Origin: Solidesulfovibrio aerotolerans
Lineage (GTDB): Bacteria; Desulfobacterota; Desulfovibrionia; Desulfovibrionales; Desulfovibrionaceae
Assembly: GCF_009856865.1 (NCBI RefSeq)
Contig: NZ_WVUD01000003.1
Coordinates: forward strand, 62,001-126,000
Direction of reading: 5' to 3'
Length of the DNA stretch: 64,000 nt
This document shows positions 1 to 7,977 of this stretch, one piece after another. The translations under genes were made by a program, and so were the position numbers. Positions within the stretch are counted from its first letter, which is position 1. The number at the start of each line of letters is the position of its first letter. The notes under the pieces were generated by a model. The model was not told the origin of the DNA and did no database searches. It was given only the letters and a program-made list of their open reading frames with translations.

Positions 1-1
1 A

Positions 2-1099
2 AGCCGCATGACCGAAGCGGGCATCCGCCATCTGCTGGTGACCGGCGACGGCGAACCGGTGGGCATGGTCACGGCCAACGATCTGCTGCTGGCCCACGGC
101 CGCTCGCCCATGGCGCTCATGCGGGCCATCCGCCGGGCCGGGGATGCCGTGGATCTGGCTGCCCTGTGCCGCCGGACCGGTCCCCTGGCTGCCGCCCTGG
201 CCGCGCGGGGGGCCACGGCAGCGACGGTTGGCGGGTTGCTGACCATGACGGCGCAAGCGGTGCTGGCCCGCCTGCTGGAACTTCTTGTGCGCCGTTTTGG
301 CCCGCCGCCGGCCCGCTGGTGCCTGCTCGCGCTGGGAGCGGCCGGCCGGCGGGAGCTGTTGCCGGGGTTGGGGCTTGATTTGGTCGTTGTGGCCGACGAC
401 GGCGACGACGACATCATCGGACGGGCCATGGAAACCTACTGCCACACCGTCCTGCCGGTCCTGGCCGGGCATCTGGCCGACTTTGGCCTTGGCGGTGCAC
501 ATCTTGCCGGGCCGGTGTTCTTGTCCGGGCTTACGGCCTTTTTGCGCACCGGACCGGAGTTTGCCCACCTGGAAGCCCGAATGGTTGCCGGCGACAGCGG
601 CTTGGGCGAGGGCGTGCGGGCGCGTTTGCTCCACAGCCGGCCGGACCGGGATGCGCTGCGTGCGTGTTTGGCGGCGCAGCTTCTCAATCCCGCACCGCTT
701 GGCATCCATCAGGGAAAACTCGTTGAGCGCGACGGCTCCTTTGCTGCAGTCTTTGACATCGCCGCCCGGGGCACGCAGCCGATTGTAACCATGGCCCGTC
801 TGGCCGGGCTGCTGGCCGGCATACAGGAAAACGGTACTGCCAACCGCTTGGCTGCCCTGGGCCGCCTGGAGCGGCTTCCCCCGGAGGTGGCACGAAACGC
901 CGAGGATGCTTTCGCCTTTTTCCAGCGCGAACGCCTCATGGCCCGTTTGTCGGGATTGACCGGCGATCCTGACGTCGTCGCCAGGCCAAGCGCCCTTTCG
1001 GCCCGCCGCCGACAGGAATACCGGGCCGCTTTCGGGGCCGTGGAAGCCTTGCGCCAGGCCCTTGGCACCGGATTGGGGGCAGGGGAGGGCGCGCCATGA
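2..1099 (+). CDS. CBS/DUF294 signalling protein, 5' end outside the window
   Basis: The reading frame is open to the left window edge. The first readable residues (MTEAGIRHLLV, then GMVTANDLL) are the end of a CBS domain, so this is the C-terminal part of a longer protein. It continues with a GlnD-like nucleotidyltransferase domain (about residues 85-160) and a DUF294-type C-terminal domain. The nucleotidyltransferase motif looks degenerate: the usual GS is GA (LGAAGRREL) and the expected DxD is GLD. Family members usually carry cNMP-binding and CBS modules at the N-terminus and act as cytoplasmic nucleotide sensors. The stop overlaps the next start (ATGA), so it is translationally coupled to the exonuclease gene. 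The domain call is solid; the biological role is not known. Confidence 0.8.
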   Translation, partial: SRMTEAGIRHLLVTGDGEPVGMVTANDLLLAHGRSPMALMRAIRRAGDAVDLAALCRRTGPLAAALAARGATAATVGGLLTMTAQAVLARLLELLVRRFGPPPARWCLLALGAAGRRELLPGLGLDLVVVADDGDDDIIGRAMETYCHTVLPVLAGHLADFGLGGAHLAGPVFLSGLTAFLRTGPEFAHLEARMVAGDSGLGEGVRARLLHSRPDRDALRACLAAQLLNPAPLGIHQGKLVERDGSFAAVFDIAARGTQPIVTMARLAGLLAGIQENGTANRLAALGRLERLPPEVARNAEDAFAFFQRERLMARLSGLTGDPDVVARPSALSARRRQEYRAAFGAVEALRQALGTGLGAGEGAP

Positions 1100-1821
1100 C
1101 GCTTTGGGCCGGTTTGTGGTCACGCCTGGGCTTGCGGGCCGGCTCCCGGGGGCACCATCCCCGTCTGGCTGCCCATCATGCCATCCAGGCCGGGCGTGAT
1201 CCCCAGGCATTTTTGGAGGATATTGAGTTCGTCTCCGTGGACACGGAACTGACCGGGTTTGATCCCCGGCGCGACGCGGTGGTGTCCATTGCGGCGGTGC
1301 GGCTGCGGGGGCTCTCGATCATGGCCGGCGAAACCTATGCCACCCTGGTGCGTCCGGGCCGGGACGTGCCCCGCACATCGTCGCTCATTCATCGCTTGAC
1401 CGCCGCCGAGCTGGAACAAGCCCCGGAGATGGACGAAGCCTTGGCCGGACTCCTCGATTTCATCGGTCCGGCCGTGGTCATCGGCCACCATGTGGATCTG
1501 GACATGGCCTTTCTCAACGCGGCGTCCAAACGCACCTTTGGTGGCGAGCTGGCCGCGCCGTGCATCGACACCCTGCGTCTGGCCATGGCCTACGAGGAAA
1601 AACGCCTGACCCTGGAGGGCGGGGGCGACCTGGAACAGGCCGGCTACACGCTGCCGACGCTGTGCCGGCGCTATGGCCTGCCGGCCTTTGCCGCCCATGA
1701 CGCCCGCCACGACGCCCTGGCTGCGGCCTATCTCTTTCTCTATCTGGCCAAAAAACTGGGGCGCTCCCGCCCCATGCCGCTGTCCGGGCTGTGGCGGGCC
1801 AGCCGGTTGTGGTGGATGTAG
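1096..1821 (+). CDS. DnaQ-like 3'-5' exonuclease (DEDDh family)
   Basis: A 241-residue protein with an exonuclease fold like DNA polymerase III epsilon. Motif ExoI is DTELTGFDP (Asp and Glu), ExoII is GHHVDLDMAFLN and ExoIII is HDARHDAL with His and Asp spaced as in the DEDDh class. All acidic metal ligands are present, so it should be active on single-stranded DNA or RNA ends. The start overlaps the stop of the CBS/DUF294 gene by four bases. That pairing, a nucleotide-sensing CBS/DUF294 protein with a DnaQ-like nuclease, is one I recall from other Proteobacteria, but its substrate is not established. It is unlikely to be the replicative epsilon subunit, because no polymerase-binding tail is recognisable. 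Confidence 0.85.
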   Translation: MTLWAGLWSRLGLRAGSRGHHPRLAAHHAIQAGRDPQAFLEDIEFVSVDTELTGFDPRRDAVVSIAAVRLRGLSIMAGETYATLVRPGRDVPRTSSLIHRLTAAELEQAPEMDEALAGLLDFIGPAVVIGHHVDLDMAFLNAASKRTFGGELAAPCIDTLRLAMAYEEKRLTLEGGGDLEQAGYTLPTLCRRYGLPAFAAHDARHDALAAAYLFLYLAKKLGRSRPMPLSGLWRASRLWWM

Positions 1822-1842
1822 CGGTGCGCAGCAAAAAAAGGG

Positions 1843-1877
1843 TTGACGGACCAAGACGGATTCTCTAAATAGGAATC
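1843..1877 (+). promoter_or_regulatory. Promoter and candidate PerR/Fur operator of the rubrerythrin operon
   Basis: TTGACG at 1843-1848 and TAAATA at 1866-1871 are separated by 17 bases, a good sigma-70-type promoter. An interrupted inverted repeat, GATTC-N9-GAATC (1859-1877), covers the -10 box. It is a plausible autoregulatory site for the Fur-family gene that starts 24 bases further on. The operator call is inference. Confidence 0.55.
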
Positions 1878-1900
1878 AACAGCATTTAGGAATAAAACGC

Positions 1901-2341
1901 ATGCAGATTGAAGCCCTCAAAATTTTGTTCGCCCAAAGCGGACTCAAGTTTACCAACCAGCGGTATGTGGTCTATAAGGCCATGGTCGCGGCCCGGGATC
2001 ATCCCTCGGCCGAGACGGTCTGGCGGCGGGTTCGCGAGGAGGCTCCGGCCATCTCCCTGGACACGGTCTACCGGACCCTGGCTGCCCTCGAAGCGCGGGG
2101 ATTGGTGACGCGGGTGCCGGCCGGGGGCGATGAGGCGCGTTTTGACGGCGATGTCACGGCGCACCATCATGTGGTGTGCTTGCGCTGCGGGGCCATTAGT
2201 GATTTTACCATGACCGGGGCCACCTTGACCGATCTGCCGCCAACAGTTGCAGCCTGGGGGCGCGTGCGCGACGCCCAGGTGCTGGTGCGCGGCATCTGTC
2301 ACAAGTGCCTTGGCCCAAACGACAACACCCAACCGAATTAA
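1901..2341 (+). CDS. perR: Fur-family regulator, probably PerR
   Basis: A 146-residue Fur-family repressor. It has the N-terminal winged helix (LKFTNQRYVVYKAM, SLDTVYRTLAALEARGLV) and the C-terminal dimerisation domain with the metal-binding run AHHHVVCLRCG. There are two CxxC pairs (CLRC and CHKC) for the structural zinc. A PerR role is inferred because rubrerythrin and a rubredoxin-like protein, classical peroxide-defence genes in sulfate reducers, follow directly. Fur or Zur cannot be excluded from sequence alone. Spacing to rbr is 16 bases with a good ribosome binding site, so the three genes are probably one transcript from the promoter at 1843. Confidence 0.85.
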   Translation: MQIEALKILFAQSGLKFTNQRYVVYKAMVAARDHPSAETVWRRVREEAPAISLDTVYRTLAALEARGLVTRVPAGGDEARFDGDVTAHHHVVCLRCGAISDFTMTGATLTDLPPTVAAWGRVRDAQVLVRGICHKCLGPNDNTQPN

Positions 2342-2357
2342 ATCAAGGAGCGCGTCA

Positions 2358-2852
2358 ATGACCAAGACCATGGAAAACCTTCAGGAAGCTTTTGCCGGTG
2401 AGTCCCAAGCCAATCGCAAATACTTGGCTTTTGCCGCCCAGGCTGAGAAGGAAGGCCTTGCCGGCGTGGCCAAGCTGTTCAAGGCTGCCGCTGCTGCCGA
2501 GACTGTCCATGCCCACACCCATCTGCGCAACATGAAGGGTGTCGGCACCACGGCCGAGAATCTGGCCGCCGCCATTGCCGGCGAGACCCATGAATTCAAG
2601 AACATGTACCCGGCCATGATCGAGGCCGCCAAGGCCGAGGGCGACAAGGCGGCCGAACGCGGCTTCACCTTCGCCAATGCGGTGGAAGAACTGCACGCCA
2701 ATCTGTATGCCCAGGCTGCCGCTGATCCGGCCGGCTATGCGGCCAAAGACTGGTACGTCTGTTCCGTGTGCGGCTATACCATTGCCGACGCCGCGCCCGA
2801 AAAGTGCCCGGTGTGTTTGGCCCTGGCCAAGGCGTTTTTCAAGGTCGACTAG
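2358..2852 (+). CDS. rbr: Rubrerythrin
   Basis: A 164-residue cytoplasmic non-haem iron protein that reduces hydrogen peroxide in anaerobes. The N-terminal four-helix diiron domain carries the expected Glu/His ligands (AFAGESQANRKY, AAAETVHAHTHL, AGETHEF, VEELHANLY). The C-terminal rubredoxin domain has two CxxC knuckles (YVCSVCGY and KCPVC). It is shorter than the classical rubrerythrin of about 190 residues. The chosen ATG follows AAGGAGCG; the open frame upstream overlaps the regulator and is not used. It sits between perR and a rubredoxin-like gene that may supply electrons. Confidence 0.95.
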   Translation: MTKTMENLQEAFAGESQANRKYLAFAAQAEKEGLAGVAKLFKAAAAAETVHAHTHLRNMKGVGTTAENLAAAIAGETHEFKNMYPAMIEAAKAEGDKAAERGFTFANAVEELHANLYAQAAADPAGYAAKDWYVCSVCGYTIADAAPEKCPVCLALAKAFFKVD

Positions 2853-2896
2853 ACCCTGCCTAGTTGCGTCGCATCATCCGCAGAGAAGGAGCGAAC

Positions 2897-3112
2897 ATGT
2901 CCGCGCCTGAGAATATGTGGCAGTGTCAGACGACCAATTGCGGCTATATCTACGACCCGGACCGGGGCGACCGCAAGGGCAAGGTGCCCGCCGGAACATC
3001 CTTCGAGGATCTGCCCGAGGGCTGGAAATGCCCGATCTGCGGCGGCACCAAGAAATGTTTCCGACCCCTGGCCGGCCCGGGATCGACCAAAGAAGTGAAA
3101 TGCCCTGTCTGA
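2897..3112 (+). CDS. Rubredoxin-like protein with a CX4C first knuckle
   Basis: A 71-residue small iron protein. The second knuckle, KCPICGGTKKCF, is normal, and the core YDPDRGD...GTSFEDLPEGWKCP is typical rubredoxin. The first knuckle reads CQTTNC, that is C-X4-C rather than C-X2-C. Such a two-residue insertion is known from the second rubredoxin (Rd-2) of Desulfovibrio desulfuricans. The ATG at 2897 is preceded by AGAAGGAG. As the last gene of the perR-rbr operon it is the likely electron donor to rubrerythrin, which is inference. A strong terminator follows. Confidence 0.9.
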   Translation: MSAPENMWQCQTTNCGYIYDPDRGDRKGKVPAGTSFEDLPEGWKCPICGGTKKCFRPLAGPGSTKEVKCPV

Positions 3113-3115
3113 ATG

Positions 3116-3152
3116 CTCGGGCGGCCCGCAAGGGTCGCCCGAGTTCGTTTTT
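3116..3152 (+). terminator. Rho-independent terminator after the rubredoxin-like gene
   Basis: The stem CTCGGGCGGCCC pairs with GGGTCGCCCGAG (one G:U) across a GCAA tetraloop and is followed by a T-rich run (TTCGTTTTTAT). It begins four bases after the stop codon. Confidence 0.85.
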
Positions 3153-3233
3153 ATGCGTTTGGCAAGGGGGGCGGGGATACTTGCGGCCCAGGGGTATTTG
3201 ACCGAAAAGGCAAGCGGTCGTACACTGTCGGCA

Positions 3234-5348
3234 ATGTTCACCGAGAGGTCCATTGTGCCCCATTTCGCCGCAAACCGTCTGCTCGCCGGTCTGCTTGTCC
3301 TGGTGCTCTCGCTTACAACGGCTGCCGCCAACAGCGCTGCGGCAACGGATAAACCCTTTGGCATCGACGCCATGCTGCGCGTGGCCATGCTCGACGACAT
3401 CCGGATTTCCACCGATGGCCGCCTGACAGCTTTTGTCGTCACCCGGGCCATGCCCGATGGCGGTGAGGGGGAACTCTCCTCGCGCATCTATCTGGCCGAT
3501 AAAACCAAGGGTCCGGCCAAGCCGGTCACCCCGGAGAAAACGGTCTGCGATAAGCCGCGTTTTTCTCCAGACGGGTCCAAACTGGCCTATCTCGCTCAAA
3601 ATGAAGACGCGACCGACGTCTATCTGCTCCAGATCGCCACCGGCCAAGCCCGCCGTCTCCTGCGAGGCCGCGACGAGATTCTCGATCTGGCTTTTTCCCC
3701 GGACGGAAAATCCCTGGCCCTGACCATGGCCACGGCCGCCAAAACAACGGAAGCGCGCCAACCCGGCTGCGATGCCGAGGTGGAGGTTCTCGACACCGGA
3801 AGTGGCGTATCGAGCCTGTACCTCGCTCCGCTGGTCGGGGCGGCGACCCCGCGTCCCCTGGTCATGGATCGCGATGTGGCTGCGTTTGCCTTTTCCCCTG
3901 ACGGCCGGTTTATTGTTTTTGAAACCACCGATCCGGCTGCCGCGCCCCGGGGCCGGCACCACGTCACACCTTCCGGCGATCCCAGCCCCCGCGATGCCAC
4001 CCACGCCGACATTGCCGTCGTTGCCGTGGCCAAGGGGACTGTCCGGCTGCTGGCCGCGACCGAGGCCTCGGAAAACGCCCCGTGTTTTTCCCCTGACGGG
4101 TCGCTGGTGGCCTATGTCGCCACGGCTGCTCCCGGATTTTATTTCACCGCTGCCCGGATCATGGTGACCCCTGCCGCCGGCGGCACGGCTAGACCCCTGG
4201 CCCAAACGCCTGACGCCCGGCCTGAGCTGCTGGGCTGGTCTGCCGATGGCCAAAGCCTTTATGTCCGTGAGGCGGCAGGGGTCAGCTCCGTTATCTACGC
4301 CGTGCCCCTGGACGGCACGCCGCCCCGTCCCGTGTCCGACACGCCCCATGTCGTGGCCCGGGCAGCCCTGTCACCCGGTGGCAAGTGCCTGGGGCTGGTG
4401 CTGACCGACTCCGACCTCCCCCCGGAAGTCTATGTGACCGCGCCCAGTCCGTTTGTTCCCAAGCCGGTTTCTTCGGTCAATCAGGAGTTTGCCGCCTACC
4501 GCACGGCCAAGTCCGTCGCGGTGCGCTGGCAATCCACGGACAATACGACCATCGAGGGGCTCTACACCCCGCCTGTGGTCGCCGTTGCCGGCCAGGGACC
4601 GCCGCCGCTTTTGATCGAATTGCACGGCGGCCCGGCCCAGGCGTCGCAGCGCCTGTATCTTGGCAGCCTCAACAGCTATCCGCTGGCGGTTTTTTCCGAG
4701 CGCGGCTACGCCATTTTCCAGCCCAACGTACGAGGGTCCGACGGCTATGGGCCGCAGTTTCGCCAAGCCCTTGTGGGCGATTGGGGCGGCCAGGATTTTG
4801 CGGACTTGCAAACCGGCATTGATGCCCTGGTGGCTCGCGGTCTGGCCGATCCCAACCGTGTGGGCCTTATGGGCTGGAGTTACGGCGGCTATCTGACCGC
4901 CTGGGCCATCGGCCACACCGACCGCTTTGCCGCAGCCTCCATAGGCGGCGGCATCACCAACCTGACCAGCCTGTGCGGCAGCATGGATCTGCCGGATTTC
5001 ATCCCGCTCTATCTCGGGGGCGAAGCCTACGAACGCTTCGACTTCCTGTTTGACCGCTCGCCGCTCAAATACGCCGCTGCCATCAAAACCCCGACCCTGT
5101 TCCAACATGGGGTCAGCGACGAGCGGGTGCCGTTTACCCAGGCCCTGGAACTCTACACCGCCCTGGCCCGCCGGGGCGTGGTCACCCGCTTGGCCGCCTA
5201 TCCCAGAAGCGGGCACGATATCGCCGAACCGGGGCTTATCCGCGATCTTATGGTGCGTAATCTCGCCTGGTTTACAAAGTTTATACCCATCGGCGGTCTT
5301 TCGGCCTCGGTGCCGCCCCTGCCCGTAAGCCCGCCAGACAACGGCTAG
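3234..5348 (+). CDS. Secreted S9-family prolyl oligopeptidase (acylaminoacyl-peptidase type)
   Basis: A 704-residue serine peptidase. The N-terminus (FAANRLLAGLLVLVLSLTTA then AANSAAA) is a signal peptide, so it probably acts in the periplasm. Residues about 40-410 hold WD40/TolB-like beta-propeller repeats (FSPDGSKLAYLAQ, FSPDGKSLALT, FSPDGRFIVF, FSPDGSLVAYV). The C-terminal alpha/beta hydrolase has a complete triad: Ser549 in GWSYGG, Asp629 in HGVSDERVP and His661 in RSGHDI. The propeller normally restricts substrates to short peptides. The longer upstream frame starting at 3153 lies inside the preceding terminator and is rejected. A barrel-like exported protein gene follows after nine bases. 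Confidence 0.92.
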   Translation: MFTERSIVPHFAANRLLAGLLVLVLSLTTAAANSAAATDKPFGIDAMLRVAMLDDIRISTDGRLTAFVVTRAMPDGGEGELSSRIYLADKTKGPAKPVTPEKTVCDKPRFSPDGSKLAYLAQNEDATDVYLLQIATGQARRLLRGRDEILDLAFSPDGKSLALTMATAAKTTEARQPGCDAEVEVLDTGSGVSSLYLAPLVGAATPRPLVMDRDVAAFAFSPDGRFIVFETTDPAAAPRGRHHVTPSGDPSPRDATHADIAVVAVAKGTVRLLAATEASENAPCFSPDGSLVAYVATAAPGFYFTAARIMVTPAAGGTARPLAQTPDARPELLGWSADGQSLYVREAAGVSSVIYAVPLDGTPPRPVSDTPHVVARAALSPGGKCLGLVLTDSDLPPEVYVTAPSPFVPKPVSSVNQEFAAYRTAKSVAVRWQSTDNTTIEGLYTPPVVAVAGQGPPPLLIELHGGPAQASQRLYLGSLNSYPLAVFSERGYAIFQPNVRGSDGYGPQFRQALVGDWGGQDFADLQTGIDALVARGLADPNRVGLMGWSYGGYLTAWAIGHTDRFAAASIGGGITNLTSLCGSMDLPDFIPLYLGGEAYERFDFLFDRSPLKYAAAIKTPTLFQHGVSDERVPFTQALELYTALARRGVVTRLAAYPRSGHDIAEPGLIRDLMVRNLAWFTKFIPIGGLSASVPPLPVSPPDNG

Positions 5349-5357
5349 GACCGGCCC

Positions 5358-6224
5358 ATGGCGCGCCCGCAACCAGCCAGCCGAACCGCTTTATACGCCG
5401 TCGTCTGGCTGACCGGCCTGCTTGTGCTGGCCGGAGGCGCAGCGGCGGCGGCCGACGAGGGACGCCTGGAAGTGTCGGCCACGGCGCGCTCCCTGGGCTA
5501 CAGGGACATGCGCGAACCCGTTTCGTTTACGCCCTCAGCCGCCTTTATCCCCCAGCACGGCGGCTGGACCCGCAACTGGACGGAACAGCGGGCCTATGCC
5601 GGCGTCCTCTATCGTCTGCTTGACCAGCAGCACCTCACCTTGGCGCTTGGCGGCCATATCGGCACGGCTGTGGGCCGTTTTGAGGCCAAAAACGTCGGCC
5701 AGGGCTTTTACGAAGCCTGGGAAATCCGGCCGGCCTTGCTCTGGGGGCCGTGCGCCCGGCTGGTTGTCCGCCGGGAGCCGGGGCAGGGGGCCTTTGCCCG
5801 CCTGGATTACGCCTTTTTCACTGCCGCCGCGCCCGAAGCCCGCGAAGAGATGGCCAGCATCACGGGAAAAGGCACGTCGCCCGCAGCCCGGGACGCCTTT
5901 TTCTCCTGGACCAGCCATGAGGCCTCGGCCGTCGTCGGCTACGACTGGGGACGGTTTTCCGCTGCCGCCGGCCTGTCGCTCGTGGCCTTTCGACTCGATA
6001 AGCGACTGACCCACCATGTTGACCCGTCCGGGGCTGACGGCAAGGCGCTGGCGGCCATCCTGGCGCTCAACGCCTTGCCCAGCCGCTACAGCTACCAACC
6101 CCAAAACCTTGTGGCTCCGGTGCTGACCGTGGCCTTTCGACCGACTCCTCGTCTGGCCCTGGAAGGCAGTTTGCGCCCCACCGATCAGCCCGACGTCTCC
6201 TTGCGCCTGATTGTCGGGTTTTAA
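5358..6224 (+). CDS. Exported protein, probable outer-membrane beta-barrel; function unknown
   Basis: A 288-residue protein with a signal peptide (LYAVVWLTGLLVLAGGAAAA). After it come alternating hydrophobic/polar strands (RAYAGVLYRLL, HLTLALGGHIGTAVG, ARLVVRRE, ASAVVGYDWGRFSAAAGLSL, VAPVLTVAFRPTPRLALEGSL). It ends in VSLRLIVGF with a C-terminal Phe, as expected for proteins assembled by the BAM machinery. I do not recognise a named family. It starts nine bases after the S9 peptidase stop and is probably cotranscribed, which hints at a joint cell-envelope role. The barrel assignment is from sequence pattern only. Confidence 0.7.
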   Translation: MARPQPASRTALYAVVWLTGLLVLAGGAAAAADEGRLEVSATARSLGYRDMREPVSFTPSAAFIPQHGGWTRNWTEQRAYAGVLYRLLDQQHLTLALGGHIGTAVGRFEAKNVGQGFYEAWEIRPALLWGPCARLVVRREPGQGAFARLDYAFFTAAAPEAREEMASITGKGTSPAARDAFFSWTSHEASAVVGYDWGRFSAAAGLSLVAFRLDKRLTHHVDPSGADGKALAAILALNALPSRYSYQPQNLVAPVLTVAFRPTPRLALEGSLRPTDQPDVSLRLIVGF

Positions 6225-6291
6225 GCCGCTGGCCCGACATACGCTGTTCGTGAGCCAGATCGGGCCTTATTTCTCGCTGTATCGCTTTTTC

Positions 6292-6317
6292 GTGTTACGT
6301 TCTTGCAATTGTTATGA
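6292..6317. promoter_or_regulatory. Weak candidate NikR half-site upstream of the nickel operon
   Basis: GTGTTAC at 6292-6298 matches one arm of the NikR operator described for deltaproteobacteria (GTGTTAC, spacer, GTAACAC). The expected second arm is poor: GTTATGA at 6311-6317 matches only three of seven positions. The call rests on one arm and on genomic context. Confidence 0.2.
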
Positions 6318-6384
6318 GTGCGAGCTACTTTCCTGGTGCGTCGTATGGCTGTTGACGCCAATAAATTGGAAAGGAGACTCCCCT

Positions 6385-7164
6385 ATGCGCCTTTCAAGTC
6401 TTCCTCTGGCCCTGGCCGGTCTGCTGCTCAGCGCTGCCCCGGCCCTGGCCCACTTCGGCATGGTTATTCCGTCGGCGGATGTGGTCACGGATAAAAGCAA
6501 AGCAAAGGTGGAGCTTGCCGTTTCTTTTTCCCATCCCATGGAAGGCAACGGCATGGACATGGCCAAGCCCAAGGCGTTTGGCGTCATGGACGGCGAGCAC
6601 AAGACCGATCTGCTGCCGACGCTTACGGCCGCCAAGATCATGGACCATGCGGCCTGGACCGGGGAGTACACGTTTAAAAAGCCCGGCGTCGGCACGTTTT
6701 ATCTCGCACCCGAGCCATATTTCGAGCCGGCCGAGGACAAGTTCATCGAGCACCTGACCAAGGTTGTGGTGCCGGCTTTCGGTGAAGAAGAGGGCTGGGA
6801 TGCGCCGGTCGGGTTGGCGGCTGAAATTGTGCCGCTCACGCGCCCCTTTGGCAATTACGTCGGCAACGTGTTCACGGGCAAGGTGCTGGTGGATGGCAAG
6901 CCGGCGGCCGGCGTCACCGTCGAAGTGGAATTTTACAACAAGGACAAGGCCTATGAGGCCCCCAACGAATATATGACCGCCCAGGTGGTCAAGACCGACG
7001 CGGCCGGCGTGTTTAACGTCGCCGTGCCGTTTGCCGGCTGGTGGGGGTTTGCCGCCCTGACCGACGCGCCCGAAACCATGCAGAAAGACGGGGCAGCCAA
7101 GAAGATCGAGCGCGGGGCGGTTTTATGGACCAAGTTCGTTGAACCCAAACGCAAGAAGAAGTAG
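6385..7164 (+). CDS. nikK: NikK-like periplasmic component of nickel ECF transport (DUF4198)
   Basis: A 259-residue exported protein with a clear signal peptide (LPLALAGLLLSAAPALAHFG). The body matches DUF4198/NikK proteins, which accompany nickel-specific CbiM/NikM transporters and are thought to present metal to the membrane core. The mature N-terminus begins at His in AHFGMV, a typical metal ligand position. A second domain (about residues 165-245, KVLVDGKPAAGVTVEVEF) is carboxypeptidase-regulatory-like. The ATG at 6385 follows AAAGGAGA; the in-frame extension to 6211 overlaps the preceding gene and is rejected. It is the first gene of the nik operon. Confidence 0.8.
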   Translation: MRLSSLPLALAGLLLSAAPALAHFGMVIPSADVVTDKSKAKVELAVSFSHPMEGNGMDMAKPKAFGVMDGEHKTDLLPTLTAAKIMDHAAWTGEYTFKKPGVGTFYLAPEPYFEPAEDKFIEHLTKVVVPAFGEEEGWDAPVGLAAEIVPLTRPFGNYVGNVFTGKVLVDGKPAAGVTVEVEFYNKDKAYEAPNEYMTAQVVKTDAAGVFNVAVPFAGWWGFAALTDAPETMQKDGAAKKIERGAVLWTKFVEPKRKKK

Positions 7165-7171
7165 AACGAAC

Positions 7172-7214
7172 CGCTTTGCGGGGAGCGGGGCAAGCGGCCT
7201 GCCCCCGCAAAGCG
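7172..7214 (+). promoter_or_regulatory. Intra-operon hairpin between nikK and nikM
   Basis: The 12-base arms CGCTTTGCGGGG (7172-7183) and CCCCGCAAAGCG (7203-7214) pair perfectly around a 19-base loop. No T-run follows, so it is more likely an mRNA stability or attenuation element than a terminator. It sits 7 bases after the nikK stop and 25 before nikM. Confidence 0.5.
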
Positions 7215-7239
7215 TGCAAACCCGCATCCAAGGACGGCC

Positions 7240-7848
7240 ATGCATATTTCCGAAGGTGTTCTTTCCGGGCCGGTCCTGGCCGGCGGCTGGGCGCTTGCTG
7301 CCGTCGGCACAACGCTTGGGCTTAAGCGTCTCGACTACGACCGGCTCATGACCGTGGCCATGCTCTCGGCTGCGTTTTTTGTGGCCTCGCTCATCCACGT
7401 ACCCATCGGGCCGGTGAGCGCCCATCTGATCTTAAACGGCCTGCTCGGGGCCATTCTCGGTCTGGCCGCCTTTCCGGCCATCTGCGTGGCCTTGCTGCTC
7501 CAGGCCGTGCTTTTCCAATATGGCGGCCTTATCGTCCTTGGCGCCAACACGTTTGACATGGCCTTTCCGGCCGTGCTCTGTTCCCTGGTTTTCGGGCCGT
7601 GGCTGCGCCGCACCGGGACAGTACGCAGCGTGGGCGCGTTTTGCTGCGGCTTTTTCGCCGTGCTGCTGGCTGCGCTGCTGACGGCGACGGCCCTGGCCCT
7701 GTCCGGCGAGGCGTTTATGACCACGGCCTGGGCCATTTTCCTGGCCCATCTGCCGATCATGGTCGTGGAGGGCGTTATCACCGCCATGGCCGTGGGATTT
7801 CTGGCCAAGGTGCGCCCGGAGCTGCTGTCCATCCGGCTGGCGGAGTAA
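7240..7848 (+). CDS. nikM: CbiM/NikM substrate-specific membrane component of an ECF nickel/cobalt transporter
   Basis: A 202-residue membrane protein with about six hydrophobic segments. It starts with MHISEGVLSGPV, the invariant N-terminal Met-His motif of CbiM/NikM whose His2 coordinates the metal. Further family motifs are HVPIGPVSAHLILNGLLG and LLLQAVLFQYGGLIVLGANTFDMA. It binds Ni2+ or Co2+ and delivers it through the NikQO module encoded downstream. Nickel is favoured over cobalt because nikK- and nikL-type partners flank it and no cobalamin gene is near. Length and start are standard. Confidence 0.92.
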   Translation: MHISEGVLSGPVLAGGWALAAVGTTLGLKRLDYDRLMTVAMLSAAFFVASLIHVPIGPVSAHLILNGLLGAILGLAAFPAICVALLLQAVLFQYGGLIVLGANTFDMAFPAVLCSLVFGPWLRRTGTVRSVGAFCCGFFAVLLAALLTATALALSGEAFMTTAWAIFLAHLPIMVVEGVITAMAVGFLAKVRPELLSIRLAE

Positions 7849-7977
7849 CGGCCGTTTCGTGTGCCCTTTCCCGGACAGGCGGGGTGCCGCTCGGGGGCAG
7901 GGAAGGTGTGTCACTGCAACACTTTTTGCACCGGACAGCCTTGTGGTTGGTTAGAGAATGCGAGGCAAGGAGTCACC

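Noticed and set aside
2874-4349. 491-codon minus-strand frame over the S9 peptidase
   Set aside because: It is antisense to a complete peptidase gene and shows no motif.
7849-7977. Possible cobalamin or nickel/cobalt riboswitch before nikL
   Set aside because: The conserved B12-box and the four-way junction of the NiCo riboswitch could not be recognised; only short stems are present.
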